A stretch of 64,000 nt of DNA from Breviolum minutum Mf 1.05b.01 (GCA_000507305.1 DF241597.1:1-64000); one strand, 5' to 3'. Shown: positions 20,908 to 32,984, counted from the first letter of the stretch. Notes: a model not told the origin generated them from the letters alone. Numbers and translations: made by a program.

Positions 20908-21484
20908 CATTCAAATCACCTAAATCACCACTATACGTAGGATCCGTGGGACGAACGCTATATTTTACCTACATGAAAACGATGAAAATCAACCAGCCAT
21001 GCATGTATAGGTAAATATACCAGTCAGATGAAATCCTGTGGATTAAAATCGGCCCCTTGAATCTTCGTTGCTGATGGCAATTTGGAAAAAAAAGAACATA
21101 GATAACATAGCAAATCTTAGCCCTTTTTGGGAACGTGAGGATACAAATAATTTCCCAAAGCTTACTTGACGGCAACGGGTCGCAATCAGAAGAACCCTGC
21201 AAAAACAGAGTCAAACTAACTCCCCCCCTTTGTTGAGAGGGTCCAATGATTCTTAGGGCTTTGACTAAGGAATATATCAATGAATCCATCCCATCCATGG
21301 GAGTATCACCCGGGGAAAATTCACACTTTTTTCAAACCCCAAGTCATGGAGGTCTTGGTGAAAAGATGATTTTTCCGGATTTCAATTGGCGTTCAGGTGA
21401 TTTCCGGGGTTCACCCAGCCGTTCATTTTCAGTATAGAAAAATTGCCCAGACTAAAAACCTGCATGCACAACTATAATCCTAAT

Positions 21485-21587
21485 CTAGTTGGTGGTTTCA
21501 ACCCATCTGAAAAATATTAGTCAAATTGGATCATCTTCCCAGGTAAGGGTGAATTTAAACATATATATTTGAAACCACCACCTAGTA
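21485..21587. repeat. Family C palindromic element
   Basis: ctagttggtggtttcaaccc at the left; tttgaaaccaccacctagt at the right. Confidence 0.9.
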
Positions 21588-21899
21588 TGTATTGGTTGAA
21601 ACATCCCATAGGTATCCTGGGTGGAAAACTCCCAGCAACCAACCAAGGCACCTTTCGATGGCTGCTTCATGTAAGTTTAATGCTGCACTCAAACTACCAG
21701 GATTGGAGGAAATGGCGGTGGACCTGAGATCTTCAACTTTGATTTCGAAGTTTCGAAAACGGCAGGTGTTTCACCCCTGATACTTCCAACGTTAACGGAT
21801 CCCATGGGACAATTGTATAAATTGACTACATCCATGCTCCATGAGTATAGGTAAAGATAATAGTGTCATGATGAAAAGATGGGTCAATTTATACAATTT

Positions 21900-22006
21900 A
21901 TGGGTGTTTCCGAAAATAGGGGTACCCCCAAATCATCCATTTTAATAAGTTTTCCATTATAAACCATCCATTTTGGGGTATCCCTATTTTTTGGAAACAC
22001 CCTTAT
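21900..22006. repeat. Family A palindromic element
   Basis: tatgggtgtttccgaaaata and attttttggaaacaccctta; centre aaatcatccattttaataag pairs with ataaaccatccattttgggg. Confidence 0.9.
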
Positions 22007-22075
22007 GGGACAGTTGCTTTTTATGGGATCCATGAGCAGGTAGATAAAATTATCAATCCCATGAAGGTGATAATT

Positions 22076-22207
22076 ACTGTTGATGGTAATCAGAAATCCC
22101 GCCTGCACCACCATTTGGATGGTGCTAAAACCTTGCAAAAAAATGAGACCAAGTACCAACCTCAACTGATGAGTTGATCCCGGATTTCTAGTTGCCATCA
22201 ACAGTCC
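22076..22207. repeat. Family E palindromic element, long variant
   Basis: tactgttgatggtaatcaga at the left is mirrored by tctagttgccatcaacagt at the right. Confidence 0.85.
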
Positions 22208-22535
22208 AGTATTTCTTCAGATAAATCTCAGCCACCATCCCAGGAAAATATCCACCCCCCTCGTATTTTGAATGATCTAACCAATAAATTGGTTCAGGTC
22301 AACCCCCTTGTTAAAAATGGTCAACCGTTGGGTTAGGTGATCCTAGGTGTACATATCCATGCACCAAAACCACCAGTGGGCAGCATTCAACCAGTTGACA
22401 CAGACTTACGTATTTCACTAACCTCACATCATGTACCTTGAAAAGAGAGGTACAGGTACGTACCACCCATGTAAGCAACGTGAAAAATGGCCTCTAAGCC
22501 TCTAAGATTAGATATCCTTCGATTCAGAGCCTTAC

Positions 22536-22738
22536 CAAGGTTACGGTTACAACAAAATCCTTCACTTGGAAGGTACGAGAAACACATTTGGCTGAAACCA
22601 TCCCATCTTCGGAACTCATTTGTCTGAAATAAAACTCAAGACGCATATGTCGAAGTAAGACTCGATGAGTGCATTTGGCTGCAGTTCTGATGGCCGTCAT
22701 GGCGTTTCTTGATGCTTGTTGCTGCAACTTTTTGCTGC
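22536..22738 (-). CDS. Exon of unrecognised protein
   Basis: Reads KLQQQASRNAMTAIRTAAKC, then HRVLLRHMRLEFYFRQMSSE and VSRTFQVKDFVVTVTL. It is basic and helical in look, with no membrane segment. The donor is strong (TTG|GTAAGG). The acceptor is taken as gccgcag near 22739, but an upstream AG is possible. No family recognised and no neighbouring exon could be joined with confidence. Confidence 0.6.
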
Positions 22739-23127
22739 GGCAAATTGACTGCAAATGGCCACTGGGAAGCAGTAACCAGGTACTTTCCCTACACGAAAAT
22801 GACTAAGCAAGATTCGGTTCTAGTGATCCCCTTGGTGATGTTTTTTTTCAGATACCTATCCAATACCATTTATCTATATGGCTATATGAAATTTGCCCAG
22901 ATAATTCCTGCTAAGCGTTCAACCCCCCGAACCAGTTCCTCATTTGCTTGTGATTTAGGATGGAAAACTATCCCTCTTGGTACACCAGCCACCCTAAGAA
23001 TCCTGACCCTTCAAAAAAAGGGCTATTTTGGAGACCCCCTGCTATATAGGTTCAAAACCCTTCCATTGGAGGGTCCAAGGTTTCTTAGGGCGGTGATTTT
23101 TTATGGAACTCCTTGTGCAGAATTCCC

Positions 23128-23225
23128 CTTCTTGGATGTCACAGGAAGTTAGTAAAAGGTAAAAGGTGAGGATCAGTGGGTTATAACCCCACCCATTTAA
23201 AAAGTAGGTGAAATAGTCCATTTAA
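23128..23225. repeat. Family H repeat copy
   Basis: ttggatgtcacaggaagtta, gaggatcagtgggttataac and cccatttaaaaagtaggtg. Other copies near 26979, 28191, 42640, 55235 and 60170 end with taacttcctgggacatccaa. Confidence 0.7.
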
Positions 23226-23400
23226 TCTCTAAACATTGATCCTAACAAACCCAACGGGACGTCCAAAGAATTTCACATGCTATTTAGAAACTGAGCCTAG
23301 GAGTAGCTCGGATAACCTTCTTTTCTCACCTACCGATCCATCTAAATGGCTACACGTCCATAGATTCCGTTGGATTTTTTTGTGATAGATCAATTAGTAG

Positions 23401-23490
23401 CCCATATGCTCCATGTATGGTATATTTACCTACATTTGCCATGAATTTAAGCCAAATGTAGGTAAACATACCATACATGGAGTGTCTGGG
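23401..23490. repeat. Family D long palindrome
   Basis: tccatgtatggtatatttac at the left mirrors gtaaacataccatacatgga at the right, and ctacatttg pairs with caaatgtag. Leftmost of about 20 copies. Confidence 0.9.
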
Positions 23491-23589
23491 TAGGTAAATA
23501 TTTCATTAGTAAACACATTATGGGAATGGTGAGCTACATGGATCCATATAAAGATCCGATTAAGTTTTCCTAGGTTGATTTTATGGAAA

Positions 23590-23688
23590 CCCATAAGATC
23601 CATGGGACTGGTCTGTTTACTTAGATTTGGTCGATTTTTGGGGTTTTTATGTAGGTAAAATACCGTTCGTCCCATGGATCCTGGGTAA
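23590..23688. repeat. Family D long palindrome
   Basis: cccataagatccatgggact at the left; cgtcccatggatcctgggt at the right; internal atgtaggtaaaatacc. Confidence 0.85.
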
Positions 23689-23749
23689 ATGAAAGGGATT
23701 TGTTACTTGCATGTTGCCAGTCACGTGCTGAAAGGGATCCTATAGGTAG

Positions 23750-23880
23750 ATATAGGGATCCAATCACCTTCTGACAATGGTAATGGAACCTAAATACCTT
23801 TCATTTCGGAGGTGATTATACACTTATGCACCCCTTGCTCATCATCTCACAAGATGATTGGATCCTTAGGGACCCTACAT
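23750..23880. repeat. Family Q palindromic element
   Basis: gggatccaatcaccttctga at the left; cacaagatgattggatcctt at the right; cttgctcatcatc inside. A second, inverted copy lies near 54745-54860. Confidence 0.65.
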
Positions 23881-24024
23881 GGATCCTATTGGGGAATTGT
23901 ATATTTACAGATCCATCATGGGTCATTCAATCAAACCCATCTGGACGTTTGGTGCCATCTTCACCTCGTCAGCTGAGTCACGAAGCCATGCCAGTCATAG
24001 GGTGAAATAACTAAACTTATAGAG

Positions 24025-24115
24025 GTGAAATCACCCCAGGCAGGGCGCCAATCTTACAGGATTTAAAAAACTATATCCGCTTTAACCCCATTTCTAACTG
24101 GCAGGGGCCCATCTT
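24025..24115. repeat. Family I element
   Basis: tgaaatcaccccaggcaggg at the left; taactggcaggggcccatct at the right. Confidence 0.55.
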
Positions 24116-24254
24116 ATATCTATATATTTCGTCGTTTTCAAATCTGGTCCTCTGCCATCTAATAAAGATTTTTTGTTTGTAAAAAGTGAGGTCATGAGGT
24201 TTTTGTTCAGATTTATCTGTTTGTCCGCGTGTTCCCCACTACTGAAACCGCAGC

Positions 24255-24405
24255 AACCGCCGAAAAAAAAAGGGCACACAAAACGGCCAAAAATTCTCCC
24301 AAAATCACGCAATTTTTGTTTCATGAAAACCATTTGCGACAGCCACCGTGATCTACACAAGGTCACGTGACTCGCTCTCAGCACAAAACGTCTGCCACCT
24401 GAGGT
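24255..24405 (-). CDS. Possible exon, weak
   Basis: After an acceptor-like cctcag, the minus strand reads GGRRFVLRASHVTL then WLSQMVFMKQKLRDFGRIFG. Base composition is higher in GC than the surroundings. No clear donor, and other frames are also open, so this is tentative. Confidence 0.3.
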
Positions 24406-24459
24406 AGCGTTTTGCTCGCAATTTAGTAGTCGAAAATACAAAAGGTTCATCCAACCCAT

Positions 24460-24542
24460 ACCAACCATGTATGATACATTTACCCACATGTACTTGACTT
24501 TTTTGGTAAATGTAGGTAATATACCAGTCCCATGGATCCTAT
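24460..24542. repeat. Family D palindrome
   Basis: catgtatgatacatttaccc and taggtaatataccagtccca, with ggatcctatc at the right end. Confidence 0.8.
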
Positions 24543-25569
24543 CAAAATGCTTTCCCTTACAGTTTTCAGTAGACTCTACAAGCTCATTAGGAATCCCAAA
24601 TGAAAAATCATGTGTGGATGGATGCGAACAATACAGAAAAAAACCTACGCTACGCAAGTCTTGGAAATATTTTTAGGCAAACAAAATATAGTTGTATAAA
24701 ATCTAGTTGGTGGCTTTTGCTATCCTATTTGAACAATTCTCTTCGTCAAATTCCGAATCATTGAACATTCAAATCATTTAAAGTTTGATTTTGTCACATT
24801 TTTGCCCGGGGACACATCTTCATCCCCTAAAATCAACGAAATTCCTATCTAAATTAATCTTCAGGCTAATTTCCGGACATCTAAAACCCGACAAATCAAT
24901 GGCATTTTTGAAATGGGGTTGAATAGCCCAGGCGGGCCGCATGAGGTGTTTAGTAGTACAACCCCTGCGCCGTAAGCTTGTTTTAGAAAGTAAAATGATC
25001 TTTATGTGAAGGAAAATCTCTCTACAAATCTGGTGCGGCCATGGGCCTTTGTAGAAATTGGACTGGTGATTTTAGACGTCCTTTTCTACGAAGGTCATGG
25101 CCCACCCTTTCTTGGGACCAAAGATTCCAATCCCAAATCCATTCGTAGAAAACGAATCATGAATCCACGATGATCGAGGAGCATCATGTGGGAGGGTCAA
25201 CAAACATTAACATGATGCTTCAATGCCTGCAATTTTTGTACAAACATGGCCGTTCAGATCTTCTACAAAATGGTTTTGGCATTTGTCTTCAAAAACTATG
25301 AAACTACAGAAAAACTACAAATTCATTGGCCTGACCCTGAAAACCACTGTTTTCTATTAAAAAAAACCTTCTCCTACTACAAAACTAAACACCTTGTCCT
25401 GCATCACACTGATTTCTGTACAAAATCCATACATCCGGGGCTTGTGCCACTCCTGTCTTGTAGAGGAAATTTCCACCGGTTTTTGTATGTTCCGGTAAAA
25501 CAGGCTTGCAGACTAGCATAATAGCATATGTATAAGCACCCTGTGTTGGCAGTAAAGTGATTTTTTGCC

Positions 25570-25680
25570 ACAAAGAGGGCCCCTATACCACTTATATATG
25601 GGGTTATCACCCCTATAAGTACAGTTACAACCCTAGCTACCAGTTACCCATGTATAAGGCCATTTATAGCGGCCATTTAA
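25570..25680. repeat. Family I-like element
   Basis: agagggcccctataccactt at the left; ttacccatgtataaggccat at the right; only loosely inverted. Confidence 0.4.
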
Positions 25681-25695
25681 AAAGACGCCGTTTAC

Positions 25696-25883
25696 AGCCA
25701 TCGGCTCGGGCCACATCTTGCGGAAGCTGCGATGAATCCAAGATACACCAAATCTTGTCGTTTCGATCCCCAAATAGGACGATGAGAGACTTCAAAGTAA
25801 TCCTCATGTACAGTGCCTCAATTCTTGTTTGTTTGAAAATGGAACATTTCAGACACCAAAGTGATTCAAGACAATTTTGTTCC
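25696..25883 (-). CDS. Exon of unrecognised protein
   Basis: Acceptor aactag|GGAACA, donor GGCT|GTAAAC. Reads EQNCLESLWCLKCSIFKQTR, then ALYMRITLKSLIVLFGDRND and IWCILDSSQLPQDVARADG. Cys-rich first part, then a compact mixed segment. No family recognised. The intron that follows begins right at the AT-rich family I region. Confidence 0.55.
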
Positions 25884-26059
25884 CTAGTTACCCCCCAAAA
25901 ACTAACATGGTAATCAACAACCTTAAGTTTTAAAAATTGTAACGTTTTCACCCCAAAAGGTCAGGTTTTCGCAGAATTGCCAGGCACTCCTTTTTTTGTT
26001 CGTTGTCTCTAAGAATCACATGGTATTAAAACGATTCGCACATACCTTAAGATTGAACA

Positions 26060-26158
26060 CCCATAGGATCCATGGGAATGGTATATTTACCTATGCTGAC
26101 CAAAAAAAAAACAACCATGGATGTAGGTAAATATGCCAGTCCCATGGATCCTATGGGA
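26060..26158. repeat. Family D long palindrome
   Basis: cccataggatccatgggaat at the left is the near-perfect reverse complement of tcccatggatcctatggg at the right. Confidence 0.95.
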
Positions 26159-26978
26159 CATATGTTCGACAGCCATCAACGACCCAACGACCCAAAGAAT
26201 CAGCCATTGAACCCTCGAATTGGAATGGGCTTTCATGAACCTGTATGGTTGCAAGGGGTGTACATATGTCCTCAAATGTTGCCAGGAAATTGAGGTGCCA
26301 ACTTTTATTTTTCGGGTGGGGAACCTCAAGCCATGTGGCTGATGTTTTACCCCGCCTGAAATTCTGGAGATGCATTTTCCAAGGTCCATCAATTTTGGTA
26401 TATCCATTCCTTGAAGTTCATGGGTGTAATATTAAATTAAAGTGCTTATCATGTCAGTGGTTGAACCTGGGGAAATGTTGCCTTTTTGAAAGGGACGGGT
26501 AATCTTGGGTCTCTACGGTATCCATCCTTACTCAGCCATTTGGGAGCCTTAGAAGTTCAAGCTTGATTGTTTCTACACAATATGTAATCCCCAAGAAATC
26601 CAAGAAGTTTCAGGTGAACCACAGCAGTAGAGACGTCCTGAAAACCGTGTTTGAGGTTGGCATCTCCAAAAAAGGGCCACATTCTTCAAACACCCTTGAA
26701 AAGGAATCTAGATCATTGGTTTTATACAGCTTCTTGGATGATCTTAACTTGATGTAATTCTAATCCAACAAAAAGATGCAAACAAGGTACCATAAAATCA
26801 TCTGCGCTGGCACCCTGGAAGGTTTCACACTTTCCCAGGTGTGTTTCTGTCGTTTCGGTTACGGTTCCTGATGGTTCCTGTGTTTTCCACTAGCCAAGAC
26901 GCTATAAATCTGGTGGGAAAGCATCTCGCGACTTCCAGGATCTTCACAACTTGCATGGCATACAACCTAAACGCTCCA

Positions 26979-27140
26979 AGTTATCAATCTTTCGTTCGTG
27001 CAAAGTGTTACCCACTTGGATGTGCAGTTGGAAGTGATGGGAAAAAGTTTAGGATCAGTGGGTTATACACCCCCAATATACCCCATTTATAAGCAGGTTG
27101 TAACCCATTTACTACGCATTACTAACTTAGGTGTCCCAGC
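26979..27140. repeat. Family H repeat copy
   Basis: cttggatgtgcagttggaag, ggatcagtgggttatacacc, ataagcaggttgtaacccat and taacttaggtgtccca. Confidence 0.65.
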
Positions 27141-27154
27141 CCAGCAAACCACCC

Positions 27155-27237
27155 AAGGGTTTTGTATATTTGTTTGAAAACCATGAAAATCAACCATTCA
27201 TGTAGGTAAATATACAAGCTTCATGGATGGTATGGGT
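27155..27237. repeat. Family D palindrome, partial
   Basis: Right arm aaccattcatgtaggtaaat plus catggatggtatggg. The left arm is degraded (tttgtatatttg). Confidence 0.7.
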
Positions 27238-27566
27238 TACTGTTAGATTTTTAGTTTCTAGGGCCCGGTATCTTCAAGAAATAGTTGTGAAATGTAAGGA
27301 ATCCAATATGAACACAAAAATGTATACTAATATTCAACAGCTTCCCGGGGCGTCACAATTCTTGAAACATTCGACTGAATGACCTGAAGCCGAAGCAGAA
27401 ACTACACCATCCCTGCAGGAAAGGGCCGAAATTCCCTGTTGTTTAGCCCCAGTAAAGCCCAAAATTAATCACCCTATATACTTGGGTGTAACTTTTTAGG
27501 AATATTAATTTGCATCCATTTTCCGCAGTTAGGGGGCCTTTTATGGGGGTCATTACCATTACCAAC

Positions 27567-27692
27567 CCGAACAACAACAGCTACACCAGCAAGGCTAAAC
27601 CCTTGACACCAAGCAGCGGTAGCCCAGCCAACACGTCGCGCCAGTTGTGCTAATTCCAAGTTTTCACTCGACAACAGCCAAGCCAATAAGGC
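27567..27692 (-). CDS. Exon of unrecognised protein
   Basis: Acceptor aaattcag|GCCTTA, donor CGG|GTTGGT; exactly 42 codons, phase 0 to 0. Reads ALLAWLLSSENLELAQLARR then VGWATAAWCQGFSLAGVAVV. Ala/Leu-rich helices, possibly membrane-associated. The exon at 27904-27961 probably precedes it. Confidence 0.65.
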
Positions 27693-27903
27693 CTGAATTT
27701 TCGAAGGGAAACGTTAGGTACCCGAACGGGAGAGTACCCGAGATACCAACATATACCACCCAAAAAAGGGCGATATTTTGGGTTTTTAACTGCTAGTTTA
27801 TTGGTGGGATCGGTGGCATTTTTGATCCCTGAATTGGCAAGAAAAATGCCACTTATATACCACTTGTACCGTAGTCCTTGCCTTCTGATGGGTAATATGC
27901 TAC

Positions 27904-27961
27904 CGATCCGACGATCCGCACTTGACACATTCACTTTCACTTCGGGGTCAGGTTCAAGTTC
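27904..27961 (-). CDS. Exon of unrecognised protein
   Basis: Acceptor gcagag|GAACTT. Reads ELEPDPEVKVNVSSADRRI. The canonical donor ATCG|GTAGCA gives phase 1. A GA donor at GCG|GATCGT would give phase 0 and fit the next exon, making ...VSSA-ALLAWLL. Confidence 0.5.
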
Positions 27962-28030
27962 CTCTGTGGCTCTGCGGTTTCAAAAACACCCTTTAAAAAC
28001 AATCATAGCTTAACTTCAACTATCTATCCC

Positions 28031-28112
28031 CTGACGGATCCATGGGAATTACATATTTACCTACATGACGTCGTTTATTTTTTATGGTACATGTAGGTAA
28101 ACATGCCGTACA
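28031..28112. repeat. Family D palindrome
   Basis: gacggatccatgggaattac, atttacctacatga and gtacatgtaggtaaacatgc. Confidence 0.85.
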
Positions 28113-28117
28113 GCTTC

Positions 28118-28164
28118 CCTTATGATGTATCTTTTGTCTCTTAAATTCTCAGCTCTCAAATCTC
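28118..28164 (-). CDS. Possible short exon
   Basis: Acceptor caagttcag|GAGATT. Reads DLRAENLRDKRYII. Highly charged. It lies wedged between a family H copy and a family D copy. Donor unclear. Confidence 0.3.
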
Positions 28165-28190
28165 CTGAACTTGCCAATGAGGTTGTAGTA

Positions 28191-28300
28191 CTTGGATGTC
28201 CCAGGAAGTTAGTAAAAGGATAGTAAGAGGGTTTTAACCAACCTGAATATACACCATTTATAAGTAGGTTGACCCTCATTTCCTAACCAAAACTCAAAGG
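28191..28300. repeat. Family H repeat copy
   Basis: cttggatgtcccaggaagtt, atacaccatttataagtagg and ctcatttcctaacc. Confidence 0.75.
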
Positions 28301-28767
28301 CAGGAGGGCCGATCCGTGCAAAGTTGGTAAATGACTTTCGGTACTACTACCACTACCACCTTACTACCTACCTCTTTGGACAGACCTGTGACCAGTACAA
28401 TACCCGCTACTTACAGCATATGTTAAAATATAAAATCCCAAGAAATGAACAGGATCCAAACCCCACTAAAAGAATTGTTGCTGGGACATTCCAGGAGGTA
28501 ACCCATACACAATAATAGCCTAGCGAATCCTATCAAGTTACTGGTTGGTGTTCAAAACCTGGTTACTGGTTGGCTGTTTGACATAGGGGATTATACTATT
28601 ACTCAATTATATGGTGAATATAAGAAGCCAACAAAAGGATTCCTATAATGGAAAGTAAGAAGGTTTCGAACACTGCTCTATTGACTCTATTGGTCTGGAG
28701 TCTAGAGTCCATAGAATCTGTTAATACCGACTGATTGTTGGCAGCTCTATTTACAGACTTCCTGACT

Positions 28768-28880
28768 TACCCTCCCTGAAACTAACATAGCACCTGAAAA
28801 TGGAGTGTTGGAATACTGTTTTTATTTTGGCCTAGTTACTAATTTCAGGGGCGGCTATGTTAGTTTCAGTAAGGGTACTT
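28768..28880. repeat. Family B element
   Basis: accctccctgaaactaacat at the left; gctatgttagtttcagtaag at the right. A well-kept copy with about 20-bp arms. Confidence 0.9.
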
Positions 28881-29067
28881 TTTTCCTACCGCCTGACATG
28901 AAATAGCAGCTGTCTCCATCTTAGTGGGTTTAAATTGATTGCCACATTCTTCCACAACACTGCTCCCAGTTCCCACCACGTTGGCTTTTTGTTCCGAAAT
29001 TTCTGTCAGTTTTGTATTGGTTTCAGTTGTGGTCAAATGCTGTCGGAAGGAGAACCCTTCCCTTCAA

Positions 29068-29184
29068 ACGCCAAAATTGCTGGCATTTTGGTGGCGCGAC
29101 GTCTTTGACCACTTTGAACAAATTTCATGGCGCTGGCGCCGACTCCATTGGGAATGAAATTTTGGGTGGTTCAAAAACTTGCAC
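29068..29184 (-). CDS. Possible exon, frame uncertain
   Basis: A GC-richer stretch. One frame reads GVGASAMKFVQSGQRRRATK then MPAILAFEG with a donor AAGG|GTTCTC. Another reads HPKFHSQWSRRQRHE. I cannot choose between them. Confidence 0.3.
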
Positions 29185-29595
29185 ATGGTGAATTGTCAGA
29201 AAATAAGGATGAACAGAGGCAAGCTGCACTGTCGAAATTCGATCATCTTAAAAAGACTCAGTCATTTTGAGGATGCAAAGCCATTCAAATTCTGTAAACT
29301 CCAACTCAAAATTCTCTTGCCTCTAAAAAAGGGAACTTACATCCATGAATCCATGAGATTGGCTCGTTGAACTGCGAACCATCCTAGATCCCGTGTTTTT
29401 CACTTCAGGGATCCCATTTTCCTGATACCTCCTTTCCAATGGCGGATCCTTTCCTTGTGGGTTAAATGAATTCGATTCGACTCCAATTGGGAAACGACAA
29501 AAGGGCTGCAGCCGATCGCAGCTCAAATGGTCATCTACATGTGAGATTGTGTCGACGGTGTGATACATATAGAGGCGACCGTATTTGGAACCAGG

Positions 29596-29658
<63 letters not shown>
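29596..29658. repeat. (ACT)n microsatellite
   Basis: About 21 tandem act triplets; poly-Tyr and poly-Ser frames are by-products. Confidence 0.95.
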
Positions 29659-29669
29659 GCTTGCAGGAT

Positions 29670-29790
29670 CACCCCACTTAGTAAGTGGTTGGAAAAGGGG
29701 GTTACAAGCCATTTATAACTTGACCAACGCTACGAAGGGATGTACAAACCATGGTTACTAACCACTTACCAACTGGGATTACTAATCATA
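29670..29790. repeat. Family G palindromic element
   Basis: cttagtaagtggttggaaaa at the left, and ggttactaaccacttaccaa at the right. Similar arms near 4800-4880, 10550-10615 and 49385-49470. Confidence 0.6.
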
Positions 29791-30315
29791 CTGAATACTG
29801 CATAGCAACCACGGCTGGTACCTGATAAAAAACATATATGTATAATGAACATAACTTTGCATAGGTAGACCATACATGGGTGTTATGGGTATTGTTGGCC
29901 TGGATTGAAACTTATGAAACAAACGCCGGTTTGAACTTTGAACAAGGAGCATCAATGGGTATTTTCGAATGATTGGATCCCCTCGTGGATTGTCTCAGCG
30001 GTATCTGGTTGGTCAGCAGCGAGTCAGTAAGCCTATACAGCCGATGACTCATTGGAACATCTCGAACTTCGATGGACATCTACCGTGTATACCCGTCAAA
30101 TGTTTGGTGATCTAAAACCATTATCATACTGTCAGTTGATGGTATTAGCCATTATTCGTGGTGATTTGTCATTGAAAATCAAAATCAACCATGATACACC
30201 AGTTATAAGAAATAAATATTGTGTGTTAACATTGCTGACTGCTGTAAGGGAGTCATACCCGATTGTAGTCAGCATATCTTCTAGACAAAAACTGGTGGAG
30301 TGGCTGACTGTCTCG

Positions 30316-31968
30316 CTAGTGAGCTGTTACGCAGCCCGAGGTCAAATTCCACAGGTGTTCTTTGCACCTGTAAGTGAAAACAAGCCTGGCAGCAATCCAT
30401 GGAATCACCGCCAGGCCAGCAAAAAGAAGTGTGAACAGAATCAGGCCTGGACCCCTCTTCCAATTCTTCGCCTTCCATGCCCGTCTAGAAAGGTCAATGA
30501 TGAAGCTCGTGAGCTTGTGGGTTGCACTTGCCGAACCCAGGCCCATCGAGACCAAGAGCTTGATTCGTCCCACTTCACTGAGACGCTCAAACGTGACCGA
30601 AAAGAGTGCGCTCTGCAGATAGAGCTGCACGAGGTTCTCCGCCAGGACTTTGCTCCAACACTTGACGCCGTTTGCAGCGAACTTCGCATCTTCAGCAACA
30701 CCACCGTCTCCGCTTCGCTTCAAAAACTCCTTGGCCAAGGCTTGGAGCCCCGCCACGTCCAAGGCGGTCAGAGTGCCATGCATTCCTCGGCCGTTGCCGC
30801 CGGCGACGTCGGCGCCGGCGGCGTAGGCTTGCTGCAACAACGTGGCGAAGGTGAAGCAGAGGAGCAGAAGGCCCCAGAGATGTAGCCATTGGACCAAGGG
30901 CAGCCACACTTGACCATAGGGAGTTCTCAGTTGGAGAATTTTTTGAGAAAATGTCTAAAATGTCTCAAGTGGACGGTTCAAATTTGAAACAACTAATTAC
31001 AACAAAGGTATGTTTCGACCACAAAAGTTGAAAAAGAAGTGAAAAGATGAAAAGCTAAAAGCCTCAAGTTTGAGGCAACTTAAAGATTTAAAAACTTATG
31101 TTCTTGATTGCCCAGGTGTCACTTCAAAGGCATGCGCAAAGCTTTGTGTCGCCTCGGGCTCACACTGCCAAGCCTGGATGGGCATGGCACCGTCAGTGAA
31201 AACATCCATATGCTCCAGGACCCCCCAAAGCCAGAAGTCCAAAGCTTTGAGGCTCACGAAATCGTAGTAGCTCCATCCCAGCCCGCGTAGCCACGTGAAT
31301 TCCTGAGGTCGTGGTAACAGGGAATGAATGGGCATCATGTCTAAGTCGACGTAAAAAATATTCAGTCTTGAGCAAGGAGCCTAGGAAGTCGCGAACTCTT
31401 CAATCTAGGAGGAACACACACCCAAAACATCGAAAACTTTGACACTTACACAGCTGGTTCTGGTTTCTATCCACTTCAGCCTCAAGAGCAGGGGCAGATA
31501 GAGGATGTATGCCCATGTGGGCATCCCTCCTTGGCATGTGGTCCATGGTGCAGCCACAACTGGGATGAAGGGCAAAATCAGCATCAACGCTGATTCATGG
31601 AGTGCCAATTTGAAAATCCTGCGTATTTCATGTTGTGTGAGTCTTCGTTCCCGCACTGGTTCGGGATTGATGGGGACCTTCATCAATTTGACGGGGGGTT
31701 TGCCGGCAACAGACGAAGAACCCACAAGGCAGCAGTTGGTGCACATGTGGCACTGAAGCTCGTCTTCAGGGCTACGGATTTCCTCCGGTAGATCATCCAG
31801 GGGTTCTGACTCATCTGACTCATCTGGCTCATCTGGGAGGTTTTCGTATATCTTCTTTCGCTCCATCCATTCTACCAGCCATTTCTTACATAGAAACGTT
31901 TGACCACAGGCACACAATGTAAGAAAAGCCACGGACCACATGACCGCAATAATTGAAATCACCTCCAT
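30316..31968 (-). CDS. Multi-pass membrane protein, three exons, 471 aa
   Basis: Complete predicted coding sequence with only two introns. Exon 1 31968-31450 (ATG, donor TGT|GTAAGT); intron 69 nt; exon 2 31380-31123 (acceptor cctag|GCT, donor GAA|GTGACA); intron 168 nt; exon 3 30954-30316 (acceptor ttttag|ACA, stop TAG). All joins are phase 0. Hydrophobic segments: about residues 3-22 (VISIIAVMWSVAFLTLCAC), two near 130-160 (LALHESALMLILPFIPVVAA; YILYLPLLLRL), one at the start of exon 3 (WLHLWGLLLLCFTFATLL) and one at the end (LILFTLLFAGLAVIPW). An acidic stretch (DEPDESDESEPLDDLPEE) and CHMCTNCC follow the first helix. ENLVQLYLQSALFSVTFERL vaguely recalls the ENLPQL..Q helix of XK-related proteins and a large dinoflagellate membrane family; not a firm call. 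A GTG 9 nt upstream and a donor at 30367 (CAG|GTGCAA) are alternatives. Confidence 0.82.
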
Positions 31969-32984
31969 TGTCGTCACGAATTGTGGAGATTTAATGGAGG
32001 ATGGCGGATGCTGCAGGACTTGAGCTTAAGACCTTCAAGTCAAATGTTGGAATGAAGGTTGGAATGAAGCTGAAGTCCCGGGTGCAAGCCGCCAAGTTGG
32101 AAAACTGATTTGGAGAACATCTACAAATTCAAAAAACAAAAAAACAAGATATTGCGTGAAAATGGTGGATTTTTCTAGATGAAAATCGAAAAAATCATCT
32201 ACTTTCATCAACAACTTTCCAGATTAGGTGTCGACGTACTTATTTTTTTGAAAAAGTGACATATCCGGATATGTCAAGTCAACCACCTCCTCCACTTACT
32301 AACTTCCTGGGACGTCCAAGTATACGTTGCAGCCTAAAACTTCCTCATTGCCCTGTTCGCCTGTTCGTAGAGTAGACCAAAGCGTCCAATGTCCTGGCAT
32401 ACAACATCCGTGTCAACACATTCACTACTGGCCGCCTCCCCCACGACTTAAGGGATTATTAAGGGACGATGGCTGATTATGGTGGGTAAATGTGGGTAAT
32501 AAGGCCTAGATTCCCACGACTTCAAAGTATATTTGTGACCCATAACTTCTCTCAAAGGGTGTTTAGTTTCCAGAAATTGTTGTTCTGGACGCAAGGCGGT
32601 TCTTTACAAAACATGGTCAATGGCCTTCCAGGATTCCAGTGGGAAATGGAGGTTTGTAGGGATCCCTGAGACTACACATGTAATGAATATGTAACTAGAA
32701 CCTTTAAATTAACCATATTTTGCATAATTTGAGCCATAATTGGTGGTTTTCAACCCGTCTGAAAAACGCTAGTCAAATTTCAAGACTTCAAAAAAAATAT
32801 TCGAAATGCACACATTTAATCTGTTTAACATAAGTGCAAATGAACCAGCGATTTAAAGCCACCCAATTTTTCAACCAATGCGACCCCCCCCCCAAAAAAA
32901 ACAGAGAAGTTTCGGCTCCTCATGTGATGCCAACAGCAATTCCACCACGTCCTGGATCATGTCATCCAGTGTTTCAACATCTCT

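Noticed and set aside
24094..24657. 187-aa minus frame as a whole gene
   Set aside because: It runs through a family D copy and AT-rich sequence; only the central part (24255-24405) might be an exon.
30052..30885. 277-aa plus-strand open frame
   Set aside because: It is the antisense shadow of exon 3 of the 471-aa membrane gene; the minus frame has helices, splice sites and a stop in the right places.
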